Translations under genes and position numbers: made by a program
Source of the DNA: Tenacibaculum caenipelagi
GTDB taxonomy: Bacteria > Bacteroidota > Bacteroidia > Flavobacteriales > Flavobacteriaceae
DNA: 64,000 bases
Assembly: GCF_004363005.1 (NCBI RefSeq)
Contig: NZ_SNYH01000001.1
Span: forward strand, 372,001 to 436,000
Reading direction: 5' to 3'
Shown: piece by piece, positions 41,446 through 51,567 of the stretch
How the letters are laid out: the number at the start of each line of letters is the position of its first letter
How positions within the stretch are numbered: the stretch's first letter is position 1
The notes under the pieces: generated by a model
What the model was told of the DNA's origin: nothing
Seen by the model: the letters and a program-made list of their open reading frames with translations, nothing else
Databases searched by the model: none

Positions 41446-42870
41446 ATGAAAAAAATAATTTTAGCAATAACAACTCTCTTATTTATTACTTCGTGTAGTG
41501 ATAATTTAGAGAGATATAATGTAGACCCGAAAAATCCTATAGATGTGGATCCTGCTTTTATGCTTTCTTATGCTCAGTATAATTTAGCTAAGCAAATGGG
41601 TGACGTAGATTATAACGCCAATGTAAGTCGCCTTTGGGCAAATTACGCTACTCAAACAACTTACATACAAGAGTCTAGTTATGATGCTGCCAACAGAGAT
41701 ATAGGTGGAACTATTTGGGATAATATATATACTGAAAATTTATTAGAATTAAGTAAAGCAAAGGCAACTATAGCTACTCAAGAAGTTACTGCCGCTGAAT
41801 TACCTGCAAAGAACAATAAGTTAGCTGTAATCACCATTTTAGAAACTTATGCTTACCAGTATTTAGTTGATAATTTTGGAGATGTTCCTTTTACTGAAGC
41901 ATTAGACATTAATAATGTTACTCCAAAGTATGATGATGATCAGTTTATCTATACTGCTATAACTGCAAATTTAGAAGATGCTATTAGTAAGATTACCACT
42001 GGTGCTGATTCTTTTGGTTCAGCAGATTTAATATACGGTGGAGACATGACTAAATGGTCTAAGTTCGCTAATACATTGCTTTTAAAAATAGGAACAAGAT
42101 TATCTGATGTAAACCCTTCAGAAGCTTCTCGCCTAATTAATGCTGCCGTATCAGGAGGTGTTTTCACTAGTAATGCTGATAACCCTAAATTTATTTACAC
42201 AGGTGTACAACCATATATCAATCCTGTATACGATTATTTTGTAGTAGATTCTAGAAATTCAGATTTTGTAGCTACTGAGAATTTCATCGCTTTGTTAGAT
42301 GGAATGTCAGATCCTAGAATTGATGTATATTACGACGATAATATTGCCGGAGGTATGGTTGGTGGAGTTTATGGTGCTGCTGGTAATGCTTATGATTTAT
42401 TAACACACTTCAATCCTGCTTGGACTGACAACAATGTTGAGCCTACTACGTTATTAGAATATTCTACAGTATGTTTTGAATTAGCAGAAGCTGTTGAAAG
42501 AGGATTTATCTCAGGTATAGCAGCTAATTATTATAATGCTGGAGTAACAGCTTCTTTTAACGAACTAGGTATTGGTGGTGATGCTGCTGCATATTTAATT
42601 CTTAATCCTTACAATGCTGCTAACTGGGAACAATCTATTGGAATCCAAAAGTATATTTCATTGTTCCACAATGCTCATGAAGCATGGACAGAAGCTAGAA
42701 GAACTGGTATTCCTCAATTAGCAACTGCTGCTTCTAACGGAGTAGCTAACCCTAAAAGAATGATTTATCCAGTAGAGGAAGTGTTAATAAACACGACAAA
42801 CTATAATGCTGCTTCAACTAATATAGGAGGAGATGCAACTACTTCAGCAATTTTTTGGGATGTAGACTAA
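41446..42870 (+). CDS. SusD/RagB-family surface lipoprotein
   Basis: 474 residues. The lipoprotein signal ends in LLFITSC with Cys17 as the lipidated residue and acidic or polar residues (SDN) after it, as expected for surface export. Helical TPR-like substrate-binding fold with NKLAVITILETYAYQYLVDN and FGDVPFTEALD is typical of the SusD-like branch. It forms the lid over the SusC channel. The pair ends at a strong terminator. Confidence 0.9.
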   Translation: MKKIILAITTLLFITSCSDNLERYNVDPKNPIDVDPAFMLSYAQYNLAKQMGDVDYNANVSRLWANYATQTTYIQESSYDAANRDIGGTIWDNIYTENLLELSKAKATIATQEVTAAELPAKNNKLAVITILETYAYQYLVDNFGDVPFTEALDINNVTPKYDDDQFIYTAITANLEDAISKITTGADSFGSADLIYGGDMTKWSKFANTLLLKIGTRLSDVNPSEASRLINAAVSGGVFTSNADNPKFIYTGVQPYINPVYDYFVVDSRNSDFVATENFIALLDGMSDPRIDVYYDDNIAGGMVGGVYGAAGNAYDLLTHFNPAWTDNNVEPTTLLEYSTVCFELAEAVERGFISGIAANYYNAGVTASFNELGIGGDAAAYLILNPYNAANWEQSIGIQKYISLFHNAHEAWTEARRTGIPQLATAASNGVANPKRMIYPVEEVLINTTNYNAASTNIGGDATTSAIFWDVD

Positions 42871-42891
42871 ACCCTTATCATTGTTATATAT

Positions 42892-42923
42892 AAAACGCTT
42901 TAGAAAATTTTCTAAAGCGTTTT
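42892..42923 (+). terminator. Terminator after the first susCD pair
   Basis: A perfect 16-base inverted repeat (42892-42907 and 42908-42923, core AACGCTTTAGAAAA / TTTTCTAAAGCGTT) followed by more T. It separates the two SusCD units into independent transcripts. Confidence 0.92.
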
Positions 42924-42995
42924 TTTTGTTAAAAAATTGTTTCTTTAAGATATATTTATGATTTTAGCGCTTAATTAATTCAAATAATTACAATA

Positions 42996-45900
42996 ATGAG
43001 AACAAAGTTCAATGGGGTTTTAACGCTATTATTGGCGTTGTTTGTGCAAATATCCTTTGCACAAGACAGAACAATTTCAGGTAATGTTTCAGACGATACT
43101 GGTCCTTTACCTGGGGTTACGATACTAAAAAAAGGTACTACACAAGGTACAGAAACTGATTTTGATGGAAACTACACTATCCAAGCTAAAACTGGTGATA
43201 TTTTAGTTTTTAGTTTTGTTGGAATGAAAACAGCAGAAAGAGCTGTAGCTGGTTCAAATCAAATCAATGTCATTTTAGAAAATGATAATTTGCTAGAAGA
43301 AGTAATTGTTGTTGCTTATGGTACTACAACTAAGGAAGCCTTTACTGGATCAGCACAAGTTATTTCAGTTGATGATATAGCATCTAGACCTGCTACATCT
43401 CCTGTTGCAGCAATTGAAGGTAAAGTTACTGGGGTACAATTCACATCTGCAAATGGAGCACCTGGTTCATCACCTGGTATACTTATTAGAGGTGCTGGTA
43501 CTCTTAATGGTTCTACATCTCCTTTATATATTGTTGATGGTGTGCAATTTGACGGTGCATTATCACTTATAAACCAAGATGATATAGAATCTATGACTAT
43601 TCTTAAAGATGCTGCTTCTGCAGCTTTATATGGTCCTAGAGCTGCTAATGGTGTTGTAATTATTACTACTAAATCAGGTAAGCAAGGAAAGCTTAAAGTA
43701 GGTATAAACTCACAATTAGGGGTTATCTCTAATGCTATCCCTAACTATAATACAGTTAACCCTGGTCAATATTATGAGTTAATGTGGGAGTCTTATAAGA
43801 ATACACTTAGTGGACCTGATGTAGAAGGACAAGCTTCTGCTGGTATTTATAGTCAATTAGGATATAACCCTTTTAATGTACCTAATGATCAAATTGTTGG
43901 TACTGATGGTAAGTTAAATCCTAATGCTCAATTTGTTTATCAAAGTGCAGATTGGAGAGATGCTATGGAGAAAACTGGAATTAGAACAAATCACTCTATC
44001 AATGTTTCTGGTGGGGGTGAAAAACATCATCTTTTCTTTTCATCTTCTTATTTAGATGAAGAAGGGTATGTAATAAATACTAACTTTAATCGTGTTACTA
44101 CTAGACTTAATGCTGATTTTCAATTAGCTGACTGGGTTAAAATAGGTTCTAATATTAACTTAGCTACTACAAAGACTAACGGAGACTTAAGTGGTGGTAC
44201 TTCAAGTATTGTTAACCCTTTTAACTGGGCTATAGACTTAGCTCCTATATATCCTGTATATATGGAAGATCAAAATGGTAACTTTGTACTTGATTCAAAT
44301 GGTAATAAACAGTTTGATCGTGGTGTTGGTAATCCTGCCTACAATCAATTAGCTAGACCATATAACCCAGATCGTCATGGTATTCAAGAGTTGGTACTAA
44401 ATAAAGATATTGCTAAACAAAATAACTATGGCTTTAAAAACTTTGTAGATTTTAAATTATTAGATGGTTTAAACTTTAAAGTTGACTACTCTTTACAATT
44501 TCAAGATTATATATCTAAAAACTATGAAAACCATATAATTGGTGATGGAGCACCAGGTGGTCGTTTTCAAGAAACTAGATACCGTAGAACAATTGAGAAT
44601 ATAAATCAAATTTTGTCTTACAATAAAACTTTGGATGACGTTCATAATTTAGAACTAACTCTTGGTCACGAAAGTATGCAACGTAATTACTCTCAGTTAT
44701 ACGGTATTGCCAATACTCAAACTGCTACAGGTATTTATGAATTTGCTAATTTTTCTGCAGGTGATAATGTAGATGGTTATAGTTCTGATTATAGATTAGA
44801 AGGTTATTTCTCTAGATTGAACTACAACTTTGATAATAAATACTTTTTAAGTGGTTCATTTAGACGTGATGCAACTTCTGTATTTAGTAAGCAAGCTCGT
44901 ACAGGTTATTTCTATTCTGTAGGTGCTGGATGGATTATTAGTAAAGAAAACTTTATGAAAGATGTATCTTTTGTTAACAACTTAAAGTTAAGAGGGTCTT
45001 ATGGTGAAGTTGGTAACGATAATTTATTAAATAGTGATGGATCAAGAGATTATTATATCTACCAAGCATTATATACAATCCACCCTAACGCAGGTACACC
45101 GGGTATTGTTTGGACAAGTACTGGTAATGAGCTCTTAGAATGGGAAAACCAAGCATCTTGGGATGTCGCTTTAGATTTTACTTTATTCAATTACACAATT
45201 GATGGTGCTATTGAATATTTTAATAAAGAAACTAAGGGACTTTTATTTAACTTACCTATTCCTTTATCTGAAGGATTAAATCAAGCTCCTCAAAATATTG
45301 GAGATATGGTTAACAAGGGTTGGGAAGTTTCGTTAAATGCTCATTTATTTAAAAACAACAATTTTAAATGGGATTTAGGCTTACAAGGTACACACCTTGA
45401 AAATGAAATCACATCTATACCAAGTCCATCTATACAAGGTACAAAACGTTGGGCTGAAGGTCATTCTAGATACGATTATTTCTTATACCATTATGCTGGT
45501 GTAGATCCAAATAATGGAGATGCTCTTTACTATATGTACGAACCAGATGCTACAACTGGTGAACAAGTACCTGTATTAAATGCAGACGGTACTCATGCTA
45601 CAACTAACGATTTTCAAGATGCTCAAAGAGCTTACACTGGTGATAGCAGTATACCAGATCTTATCGGATCAGTATCTAACTCATTTAGCTACAAAGGATT
45701 AAGCTTAGATTTCTTATTTACATTTGGTATTGGTGGAAAAGTTTTAGATAGAGGTTATGCACAATTAATGCACGAAGGTACTTATGGTCAAAATTTACAC
45801 GTAGATGCATTAAATGCATGGAGAAACCCAGGAGATGTTACTAACGTACCTAGATTAGAAAATGGTAACAATGACTTATCTGTACAAAACTCTACAAGAT

Positions 45901-46139
45901 TTTTAACAGATGCTTCTTATTTAGCTTTAAAGAATATTAATTTATCATATTCATTAAAAAGCCACCTTTCTGATAAATTAGGAGTAAACGACTTGCGTTT
46001 CTTTATGTCTGCTGAAAACTTATTCTTACTAACAAAGAGAGAAGGTCTTAACCCTCAATACTCTTTATCTGGTGTACAAGACGGTAATGATTATTCTCCT
46101 GCTAGAGTATTATCTTTTGGAGTTAATCTTACTTTCTAA
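42996..46139 (+). CDS. SusC/RagA-family TonB-dependent outer-membrane transporter (second)
   Basis: 1047 residues. Signal peptide MRTKFNGVLTLLLALFVQIS then FAQ. N-terminal extension ISGNVSDDTGPLPGVTILKK, plug with GILIRGAGTLNGSTSPLYIV and DAASAALYGPRAANGVVIIT, barrel ending VLSFGVNLTF. The first about 95 residues are almost the same as in the upstream SusC, while the barrel diverges strongly, so the two pairs should have different substrates. The 5' leader at 42973-42992 is identical to the one before the first susC. Confidence 0.95.
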   Translation: MRTKFNGVLTLLLALFVQISFAQDRTISGNVSDDTGPLPGVTILKKGTTQGTETDFDGNYTIQAKTGDILVFSFVGMKTAERAVAGSNQINVILENDNLLEEVIVVAYGTTTKEAFTGSAQVISVDDIASRPATSPVAAIEGKVTGVQFTSANGAPGSSPGILIRGAGTLNGSTSPLYIVDGVQFDGALSLINQDDIESMTILKDAASAALYGPRAANGVVIITTKSGKQGKLKVGINSQLGVISNAIPNYNTVNPGQYYELMWESYKNTLSGPDVEGQASAGIYSQLGYNPFNVPNDQIVGTDGKLNPNAQFVYQSADWRDAMEKTGIRTNHSINVSGGGEKHHLFFSSSYLDEEGYVINTNFNRVTTRLNADFQLADWVKIGSNINLATTKTNGDLSGGTSSIVNPFNWAIDLAPIYPVYMEDQNGNFVLDSNGNKQFDRGVGNPAYNQLARPYNPDRHGIQELVLNKDIAKQNNYGFKNFVDFKLLDGLNFKVDYSLQFQDYISKNYENHIIGDGAPGGRFQETRYRRTIENINQILSYNKTLDDVHNLELTLGHESMQRNYSQLYGIANTQTATGIYEFANFSAGDNVDGYSSDYRLEGYFSRLNYNFDNKYFLSGSFRRDATSVFSKQARTGYFYSVGAGWIISKENFMKDVSFVNNLKLRGSYGEVGNDNLLNSDGSRDYYIYQALYTIHPNAGTPGIVWTSTGNELLEWENQASWDVALDFTLFNYTIDGAIEYFNKETKGLLFNLPIPLSEGLNQAPQNIGDMVNKGWEVSLNAHLFKNNNFKWDLGLQGTHLENEITSIPSPSIQGTKRWAEGHSRYDYFLYHYAGVDPNNGDALYYMYEPDATTGEQVPVLNADGTHATTNDFQDAQRAYTGDSSIPDLIGSVSNSFSYKGLSLDFLFTFGIGGKVLDRGYAQLMHEGTYGQNLHVDALNAWRNPGDVTNVPRLENGNNDLSVQNSTRFLTDASYLALKNINLSYSLKSHLSDKLGVNDLRFFMSAENLFLLTKREGLNPQYSLSGVQDGNDYSPARVLSFGVNLTF

Positions 46140-46166
46140 TAATTATTAAAAATTAAAAAACTTATC

Positions 46167-47783
46167 ATGTTCAGAAAAATAAACATAATAATGGCAGCTG
46201 TTACTTTGTTAACAATAACTAGTTGCTCTGAAGATTTTCTTGAAACAAAGCCTACCGATGCAATTTCAGCATCTGACGCTTATGCTAGTGCAGAAAATAT
46301 GAACTTAGTATTAAATGGCTTACACAGAAACATGTATGGTCATGGTGATATATTACCTGGTGGTAGTTTTCAAAGAACAGGAGAAAGTCATTTTATTCCT
46401 TCTTTTGATGCTGTTGGTGGTAACATTATTCATTCTTCACCAGGAAATGGATGGATGAGAGGCGATTTACAATGGTTAATGCATACTAATGCTAACTCTA
46501 CAACTCTTACTCAGCAATGGTACCAACGCTATAATTTTATTGCTGTTAGTAATAACCTTATAAACGCTGTTGATAAAAACTTTAATTCTTCTGACCCTAA
46601 AATTGCTAAAATACTTGGTCAAGCATATGCTTATAGAGCTTGGGCATATTGGAGATTAGTTACTACATATGCGAAAGGTTACTTAGTAGGAAATCCTAGT
46701 ACAGATTTGGGTGTACCAATAATTTTGCAAACTGGTGCTCCTTATACTAGTGCTCCTAGATCTACAGTAAGTGAAGTATATGCACAAATTGAAAGCGATA
46801 TAAACAATGCTATTCTTTATTTAGACAAAGGAGACACTAGCAATGATAAATCTAATATATCAGTTAATGCTGCTCAAGGTATCAAAGCAAAAGTAGCATT
46901 AAGTAGAGGAGACTGGAGTACTGCTGCTACTGCTGCTGCTGCTGCTAGACAAGGTTATCCTTTACTTGACGAATCAGGCTGGTTATCAGGATTTAACAGT
47001 GTTGGTTTAAGTGAAGTTATTTGGGGAGGAGCCATGATTGATGCAGAAACTAACTTTTTTGCTTCTTATTTCTATTATATTTCTCCTACTTTTAATGGAA
47101 GTCAAAATAGAACTAACCCTAAAATAATAAGCAAAGAATTATACGATGCTATTCCTACAACAGATTATCGTAATAAAGCTTGGTTACCTACTGCTCCTAA
47201 TACATATTCTTCTGCCTCTAATGGTTTAGGTGGTGATTGGGAAGCTGATCCTAACTATGCAACTCAAGAAGAGTGGCAAGCTGCTAAAGATGCTATTATT
47301 CAAAAATACGGTATGACAAGTGGTCACAACACACATCCATACATGAATGTTAAGTTTTTACAAAAAAACCCAGGAACTATTGATGTAGATGATGTAATCT
47401 ATATGCGTTCAGCTGAAATGTATTTAATCGAAGCTGAAGCAAAAGCAATGATGAATGATATAGCTGGAGCTCAAAGCGTTTTACAGGAGTTTGGTAGTGC
47501 TAGAGACACAGCCTATGATTCAAGTATTTTCAATACTCAAACAGCTTTAATGGATCATATTAAGTGGCAAAGAAGAGTAGAGTTATGGGGTGAAGGTTTT
47601 TCTTATCATGATCAAATTAGATGGGATGAAGGACTTGACCAAACTAATTCTGGAGCTTCTCAAGTTTTATACAGAGATGGATTTACACAAGCAAAACCAT
47701 CTTTAAACGATGCATGGATTTGGAAAATTCCACAGGCTGAAATTGATGCTAACCCAAATATTTCAGAAGCAGATCAAAATTAA
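46167..47783 (+). CDS. SusD/RagB-family surface lipoprotein (second)
   Basis: 538 residues. Lipobox LTITSC with Cys at about residue 20 followed by SEDFLETKPTDAISASDAYA, the classic RagB/SusD N-terminus. The C-terminal part has DDVIYMRSAEMYLIEAEAKA and IRWDEGLDQTNSGASQVLYR, also family-typical. It partners the SusC 27 bases upstream. No glycosidase, sulfatase, protease or sigma/anti-sigma gene is adjacent, so the ligand class is open. Confidence 0.93.
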   Translation: MFRKINIIMAAVTLLTITSCSEDFLETKPTDAISASDAYASAENMNLVLNGLHRNMYGHGDILPGGSFQRTGESHFIPSFDAVGGNIIHSSPGNGWMRGDLQWLMHTNANSTTLTQQWYQRYNFIAVSNNLINAVDKNFNSSDPKIAKILGQAYAYRAWAYWRLVTTYAKGYLVGNPSTDLGVPIILQTGAPYTSAPRSTVSEVYAQIESDINNAILYLDKGDTSNDKSNISVNAAQGIKAKVALSRGDWSTAATAAAAARQGYPLLDESGWLSGFNSVGLSEVIWGGAMIDAETNFFASYFYYISPTFNGSQNRTNPKIISKELYDAIPTTDYRNKAWLPTAPNTYSSASNGLGGDWEADPNYATQEEWQAAKDAIIQKYGMTSGHNTHPYMNVKFLQKNPGTIDVDDVIYMRSAEMYLIEAEAKAMMNDIAGAQSVLQEFGSARDTAYDSSIFNTQTALMDHIKWQRRVELWGEGFSYHDQIRWDEGLDQTNSGASQVLYRDGFTQAKPSLNDAWIWKIPQAEIDANPNISEADQN

Positions 47784-47844
47784 ATTATATAAAATTTAAT
47801 TGATAAAAAACAAACTAATTCAAAAATTAGATTGTATAAATATT

Positions 47845-47873
47845 AAAACCATCTCTAACGAGGTGGTTTTTTT
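47845..47873 (+). terminator. Terminator after the second susCD pair
   Basis: AAAACCATCTC (47845-47855), TAAC loop, GAGGTGGTTTT (47860-47870) with one G-U pair and a run of T. Confidence 0.88.
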
Positions 47874-47889
47874 ATACCATAAAATGAAC

Positions 47890-47897
47890 TACATTTG
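47890..47897 (+). promoter_or_regulatory. -7 box giving a near-leaderless rlmB transcript
   Basis: TACATTTG matches the Bacteroidetes -7 consensus and ends only 4 bases before the ATG at 47902, so transcription should start at or within a few bases of the start codon. The -33 element is poor (GGTTTT region), which keeps confidence moderate. Confidence 0.5.
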
Positions 47898-47901
47898 CAG
47901 C

Positions 47902-48639
47902 ATGGAACAAAACACAAACATTTTTGGTATTAGAGCCATTATAGAAGCTATAGAAAGTGGAGCTTCAATTAATAAAGTATATCTTCAAAAAGGCTTACGG
48001 GGTGACTTATTTTTTCAATTAGACAAGCTGTTGAAAAAAAACAAAATATCAACAAGTGTAGTTCCTACTGAGAAACTAGATCGTTTGTCAAAACACAACA
48101 ATCATCAGGGAGCTGTTGCAAAAATTTCCCCTATAGAATTCCACGATTTAGAAACTCTTTTAGAATCCACTTTAGAGTCTGATAAAACTCCCCTATTCTT
48201 ATTGCTTGATCAAGTTTCTGATGTGAGAAATTTCGGAGCAATTATCAGAACAGCTGAGTGTACTGGTGTAAACGGAATTATCATTCAGAAAAGTGGTAGT
48301 GCTCCTGTAAATGCTGAAACTATTAAAACTTCTGCGGGAGCTGCATTTAAAGTTCCAATTTGTAAAGTAGATCACATTAAAGATGCAATCTTTCAACTAA
48401 AAGCTGCCGATATTAAATTAGTAGCTGCTACTGAAAAAACTGAAGATTCAGTTTTTAATGTTAATTTTAATCAGCCTATAGCTATTGTTATGGGGTCTGA
48501 ACATAAAGGTGTTAGTACTTCCGTTTTAAAGCTGGTTGATTACAAAGCAAAACTACCTTTATTGGGTGAAATTGAATCATTAAATGTATCTGTTGCTTGT
48601 GGTGCTTTTTTATATGAATCTGTAAGACAACGTTTATAA
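47902..48639 (+). CDS. rlmB: TrmH-family 23S rRNA ribose methyltransferase (RlmB-like)
   Basis: 245 residues from the ATG at 47902. A longer frame back to 47800 would run through the upstream terminator and promoter and is rejected. The N-terminal L30e-like substrate domain begins NIFGIRAIIEAIESG. The SPOUT knot domain carries LLLDQVSDVRNFGAIIRTAE, IVMGSEHKGVS and LPLLGEIESLNVSVACGAFL, the three SpoU motifs. It is expected to 2'-O-methylate a 23S guanosine. The exact site is inferred from family. Confidence 0.88.
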   Translation: MEQNTNIFGIRAIIEAIESGASINKVYLQKGLRGDLFFQLDKLLKKNKISTSVVPTEKLDRLSKHNNHQGAVAKISPIEFHDLETLLESTLESDKTPLFLLLDQVSDVRNFGAIIRTAECTGVNGIIIQKSGSAPVNAETIKTSAGAAFKVPICKVDHIKDAIFQLKAADIKLVAATEKTEDSVFNVNFNQPIAIVMGSEHKGVSTSVLKLVDYKAKLPLLGEIESLNVSVACGAFLYESVRQRL

Positions 48640-48644
48640 AAAAT

Positions 48645-48669
48645 AAAATCCTGCTTATTGCAGGATTTT
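48645..48669. terminator. Bidirectional terminator between rlmB and the rhomboid gene
   Basis: AAAATCCTGC / GCAGGATTTT with a 5-base loop and T runs on both strands, between two convergent genes. Confidence 0.9.
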
Positions 48670-48675
48670 TTACTT

Positions 48676-49386
48676 TTACTCTTGTTCTTTTTCTTTATAA
48701 ATATACCTATAACTAATTTCTTTTAGTTCAATTTCTTCATCAACTACTGGTGGAATATAGTTTCCATCTTCATCAAACATCGAGTCAAATTCTGTTTGAG
48801 AAAACTTGAACTTTTCTTTCACGATTCCTCTTTTTCTATATAACAAAGCAAAAACAACACCAGTTATTAATCCTGATAAGTGTCCTTCCCAAGACATTCC
48901 TTCTTTAATTGGCAATACATACCAAACCATACTCCCATATAAAAAAATAGTAATGAAAGAAACCGCAACTAATCGATAGTTTTTTCTTATAACACCACTA
49001 AAAAGCACAAAGCTAAAAAGTAGATACACTATTCCACTTGCCCCAATGTGATATGATTCACGAGCAATCAACCAAGTTAATAGTCCGGTTATAATTCCTC
49101 CATAAATCAAAATTTTCGCTGCTACTTCCTTATAAAAGTAAAAAAGACACGTTGAGAGCACGAATAAAGGGACAGAATTATTAAAAAGATGATTTGTATC
49201 ACTATGAATGAAAGGAGAGCAAAAAACCCCTTTTAAGCCACTGATATTTCTTGGATACACTCCAAATTTATTAAAATTCCACCCAAATTTAATCTCTAAC
49301 CAGTACACAAACCATATTGCAAAAACAAACAAAAGGGGAATCGTAAAAACGGTTGGAAAAAATTTTAGTTGTTGTTCTGTTTTCAT
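48676..49386 (-). CDS. Rhomboid-family intramembrane serine protease
   Basis: 236 residues when started at the Met at 49386 (MKTEQQLKFFPTV). The Met at 49440 would add 18 odd residues and lies closer to the divergent rarA. Six or so membrane helices. The catalytic dyad is Ser117 in HIGASGIVYLLF and His169 in WEGHLSGLITG. The HSDTNHLFNNSVPLFVL segment gives the oxyanion-side His/Asn of the second helix. A soluble acidic C-terminal tail of about 55 residues follows (MFDEDGNYIPPVVDEEIEL). Natural substrates are unknown. Confidence 0.88.
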   Translation of the reverse strand: MKTEQQLKFFPTVFTIPLLFVFAIWFVYWLEIKFGWNFNKFGVYPRNISGLKGVFCSPFIHSDTNHLFNNSVPLFVLSTCLFYFYKEVAAKILIYGGIITGLLTWLIARESYHIGASGIVYLLFSFVLFSGVIRKNYRLVAVSFITIFLYGSMVWYVLPIKEGMSWEGHLSGLITGVVFALLYRKRGIVKEKFKFSQTEFDSMFDEDGNYIPPVVDEEIELKEISYRYIYKEKEQE

Positions 49387-49462
49387 AATATTGAAAATAA
49401 CAAAAATAAATCCAAAATAGCATTTCTGAAGTTCTGTCATAAATCTTTGTTATTTTTACAAA

Positions 49463-50734
49463 ATGAATCAACCTTTGGCAGAAAGAATACGCCCACAAAA
49501 TTTAAGCGATTATATTAGTCAACAACATTTGGTGGGCGAAAATGGTATATTAACCAATCATATTAAACAAGGAATTATTCCTTCACTAATACTATGGGGA
49601 CCTCCAGGAATTGGTAAAACGACTTTGGCAAATATTATCGCCAACGAATCTGGACGTCCTTTTTATACCTTAAGTGCTATCAGTTCTGGTGTAAAAGATG
49701 TTCGTGAAGTTATTGAAAAAGCTAAAAAAAGCGGTGGATTGTTTACTCAAAAAAATCCTATTTTATTCATAGACGAGATTCATCGTTTTAGTAAATCACA
49801 ACAAGACTCTTTATTAGGTGCTGTTGAAAAAGGTTGGGTAACTTTAGTAGGAGCTACTACAGAAAATCCAAGCTTTGAAGTGATTCCTGCCCTACTCTCA
49901 CGTTGCCAGGTGTATATTTTAAATTCTTTTGATAAAGATGATTTGATTGCTCTATTATATAGAGCCATGGAAAAAGATGAAATCATCTCTCAGAAAAAGA
50001 TTAATTTAAAAGAAACAGATGCTTTGTTACAAGTTTCTGGTGGTGATGCTAGAAAACTCCTCAATATTTTTGAGCTGTTAGTCGCTGCTGATGATGAAAT
50101 TGATATTACTAATAAACTTGTTTTAGAGAAAATTCAAAAAAACACAGTTCGCTATGACAAAACTGGAGAACAACATTATGATATTGTTTCTGCATTTATC
50201 AAATCGATTAGAGGAAGTGATCCTAATGCTGCTGTGTATTGGTTGGCTCGAATGATTGAAGGCGGAGAAGATGTAAAATTCATTGCTCGAAGAATGTTGA
50301 TTGCCGCTTCTGAGGATATTGGTAATGCCAACCCTACTGCTTTAATTTTAGCTAACAACACATTCCAAGCAGTTTCTGTAATCGGATATCCCGAATCTAG
50401 AATTATTTTGAGTCAATGTGCTGTATATTTAGCTAACTCTGCTAAAAGTAACGCTTCGTATATGGCAATTGGAGAAGCACAAAACTTAGTAAAAACTACT
50501 GGAGATTTATCTGTTCCCTTACATTTAAGAAATGCTCCTACTAAATTGATGAAAGATTTAGACTACGGAAAAGAATATCAATATTCGCATAACTATGCAG
50601 GTAATTTTGTAAATCAAGAATTTTTACCTGATGAGATAAAAAATACAAAATTATATGAACCTGGTAACAATGCTAGAGAAAATCAGTTCAGGGAATTACT
50701 AAAACAACGTTGGAAAGACAAGTATAATTATTAA
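49463..50734 (+). CDS. rarA: Replication-associated recombination protein RarA (MgsA)
   Basis: 423 residues. AAA+ ATPase with Walker [15 protein letters not shown] (about residues 45-58), Walker [20 protein letters not shown], sensor 1 GATTENPSF and the arginine-finger region LLSRCQVY. The C-terminal tetramerisation and clamp-loader-like part includes [20 protein letters not shown] and EDIGNANP, characteristic of the RarA/WRNIP1 branch. It acts at stalled replication forks. It diverges from the rhomboid gene. Confidence 0.95.
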   Translation: MNQPLAERIRPQNLSDYISQQHLVGENGILTNHIKQGIIPSLILWGPPGIGKTTLANIIANESGRPFYTLSAISSGVKDVREVIEKAKKSGGLFTQKNPILFIDEIHRFSKSQQDSLLGAVEKGWVTLVGATTENPSFEVIPALLSRCQVYILNSFDKDDLIALLYRAMEKDEIISQKKINLKETDALLQVSGGDARKLLNIFELLVAADDEIDITNKLVLEKIQKNTVRYDKTGEQHYDIVSAFIKSIRGSDPNAAVYWLARMIEGGEDVKFIARRMLIAASEDIGNANPTALILANNTFQAVSVIGYPESRIILSQCAVYLANSAKSNASYMAIGEAQNLVKTTGDLSVPLHLRNAPTKLMKDLDYGKEYQYSHNYAGNFVNQEFLPDEIKNTKLYEPGNNARENQFRELLKQRWKDKYNY

Positions 50735-50735
50735 A

Positions 50736-50760
50736 AAAGAGAGCTGAATAAGCTCTCTTT
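50736..50760. terminator. Bidirectional terminator after rarA
   Basis: AAAGAGAGCT / AGCTCTCTTT with loop GAATA, starting 1 base after the rarA stop and 11 bases before the end of the convergent gene. Confidence 0.88.
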
Positions 50761-50771
50761 AAATTTATTTG

Positions 50772-51515
50772 CTAAAATTTCACTTGATATTCCTTAATTA
50801 CCTTTATATCATTATCATAATATTCAGCGAACCAAGAATTTTCATTTTTATATAAAATTCCGTTTTTATCTTTAATTACAAAAACATCTTTAACATTAGT
50901 TTTTAATACCTGAAAAACAACTTCTGGCTTTGTATTTACCAATTGAAATCCATTCTCTATTAGCTGTGCATATAGTACTTCTGCTATGCTTTTATCTTTT
51001 TTAACCTCTACTAACTTATCTTCAACGACTTTTACAGTAGTAACTACAGCTGGCACCTCTTTAGTTATAGTAACTTGATCTTCTTCTAACGGAACATACT
51101 TATATTTTAATGCCTCTATCGACTTAAAAGCATTGCGAATGGCTTCATGGTATGCCTTCTTATATTCTTTTTCTTTACTTCTCCCCTCTTTTGATGTAAA
51201 CACAACTTTATTGTAACAATCTCTTAACTCAATAGTACTTTTTGTTGTAAACATACTTGAAGCATCTTTAACTACACCTTTCAACACTAAACACCTATTA
51301 TTTGCAACTTCATTAGGCAATTGCTCATCGTCTAAAAAAGCAGTAAAACCATACTTATTAAACAAGAACTTTGTTAATGAACTTGTTTGATATTTGTCCT
51401 TTCCTTTAACAAAATCAAACTGACTTGGTACTATTATGTATTTATAATTGTTAATTGACTTTTGAGCAAAACTCCCTATGGTTATGAATAATGCTATAAA
51501 AAGTATTTTTTTCAT
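50772..51515 (-). CDS. Secreted protein of unknown function
   Basis: 247 residues with a Sec signal peptide (MKKILFIALFITIGSFAQ). The mature protein has an N-terminal YKYIIVPSQFDFVKGKDKYQ segment, a charged helix region SKEKEYKKAYHEAIRNAFKS, a Val/Thr/Lys-rich stretch, and a C-terminal beta-rich part ending WFAEYYDNDIKVIKEYQVKF. I recognise no domain. The form suggests a periplasmic or outer-membrane-associated protein restricted to Bacteroidetes. It is followed by a nucleotidase and a deacetylase-like gene on the same strand. Confidence 0.6.
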   Translation of the reverse strand: MKKILFIALFITIGSFAQKSINNYKYIIVPSQFDFVKGKDKYQTSSLTKFLFNKYGFTAFLDDEQLPNEVANNRCLVLKGVVKDASSMFTTKSTIELRDCYNKVVFTSKEGRSKEKEYKKAYHEAIRNAFKSIEALKYKYVPLEEDQVTITKEVPAVVTTVKVVEDKLVEVKKDKSIAEVLYAQLIENGFQLVNTKPEVVFQVLKTNVKDVFVIKDKNGILYKNENSWFAEYYDNDIKVIKEYQVKF

Positions 51516-51567
51516 TTTCTATAAATTATTAAACTAATATGGCACAATATCGTACTTTTTAAATAAA

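Noticed and set aside
38210..47783. Polysaccharide utilisation locus
   Set aside because: SusC/SusD pairs alone do not make one. No glycoside hydrolase, lyase, sulfatase or dedicated regulator flanks them.
47800..47901. N-terminal extension of the RlmB-like protein
   Set aside because: The extension runs through a clear terminator hairpin and the -7 box, and lacks similarity to the family.
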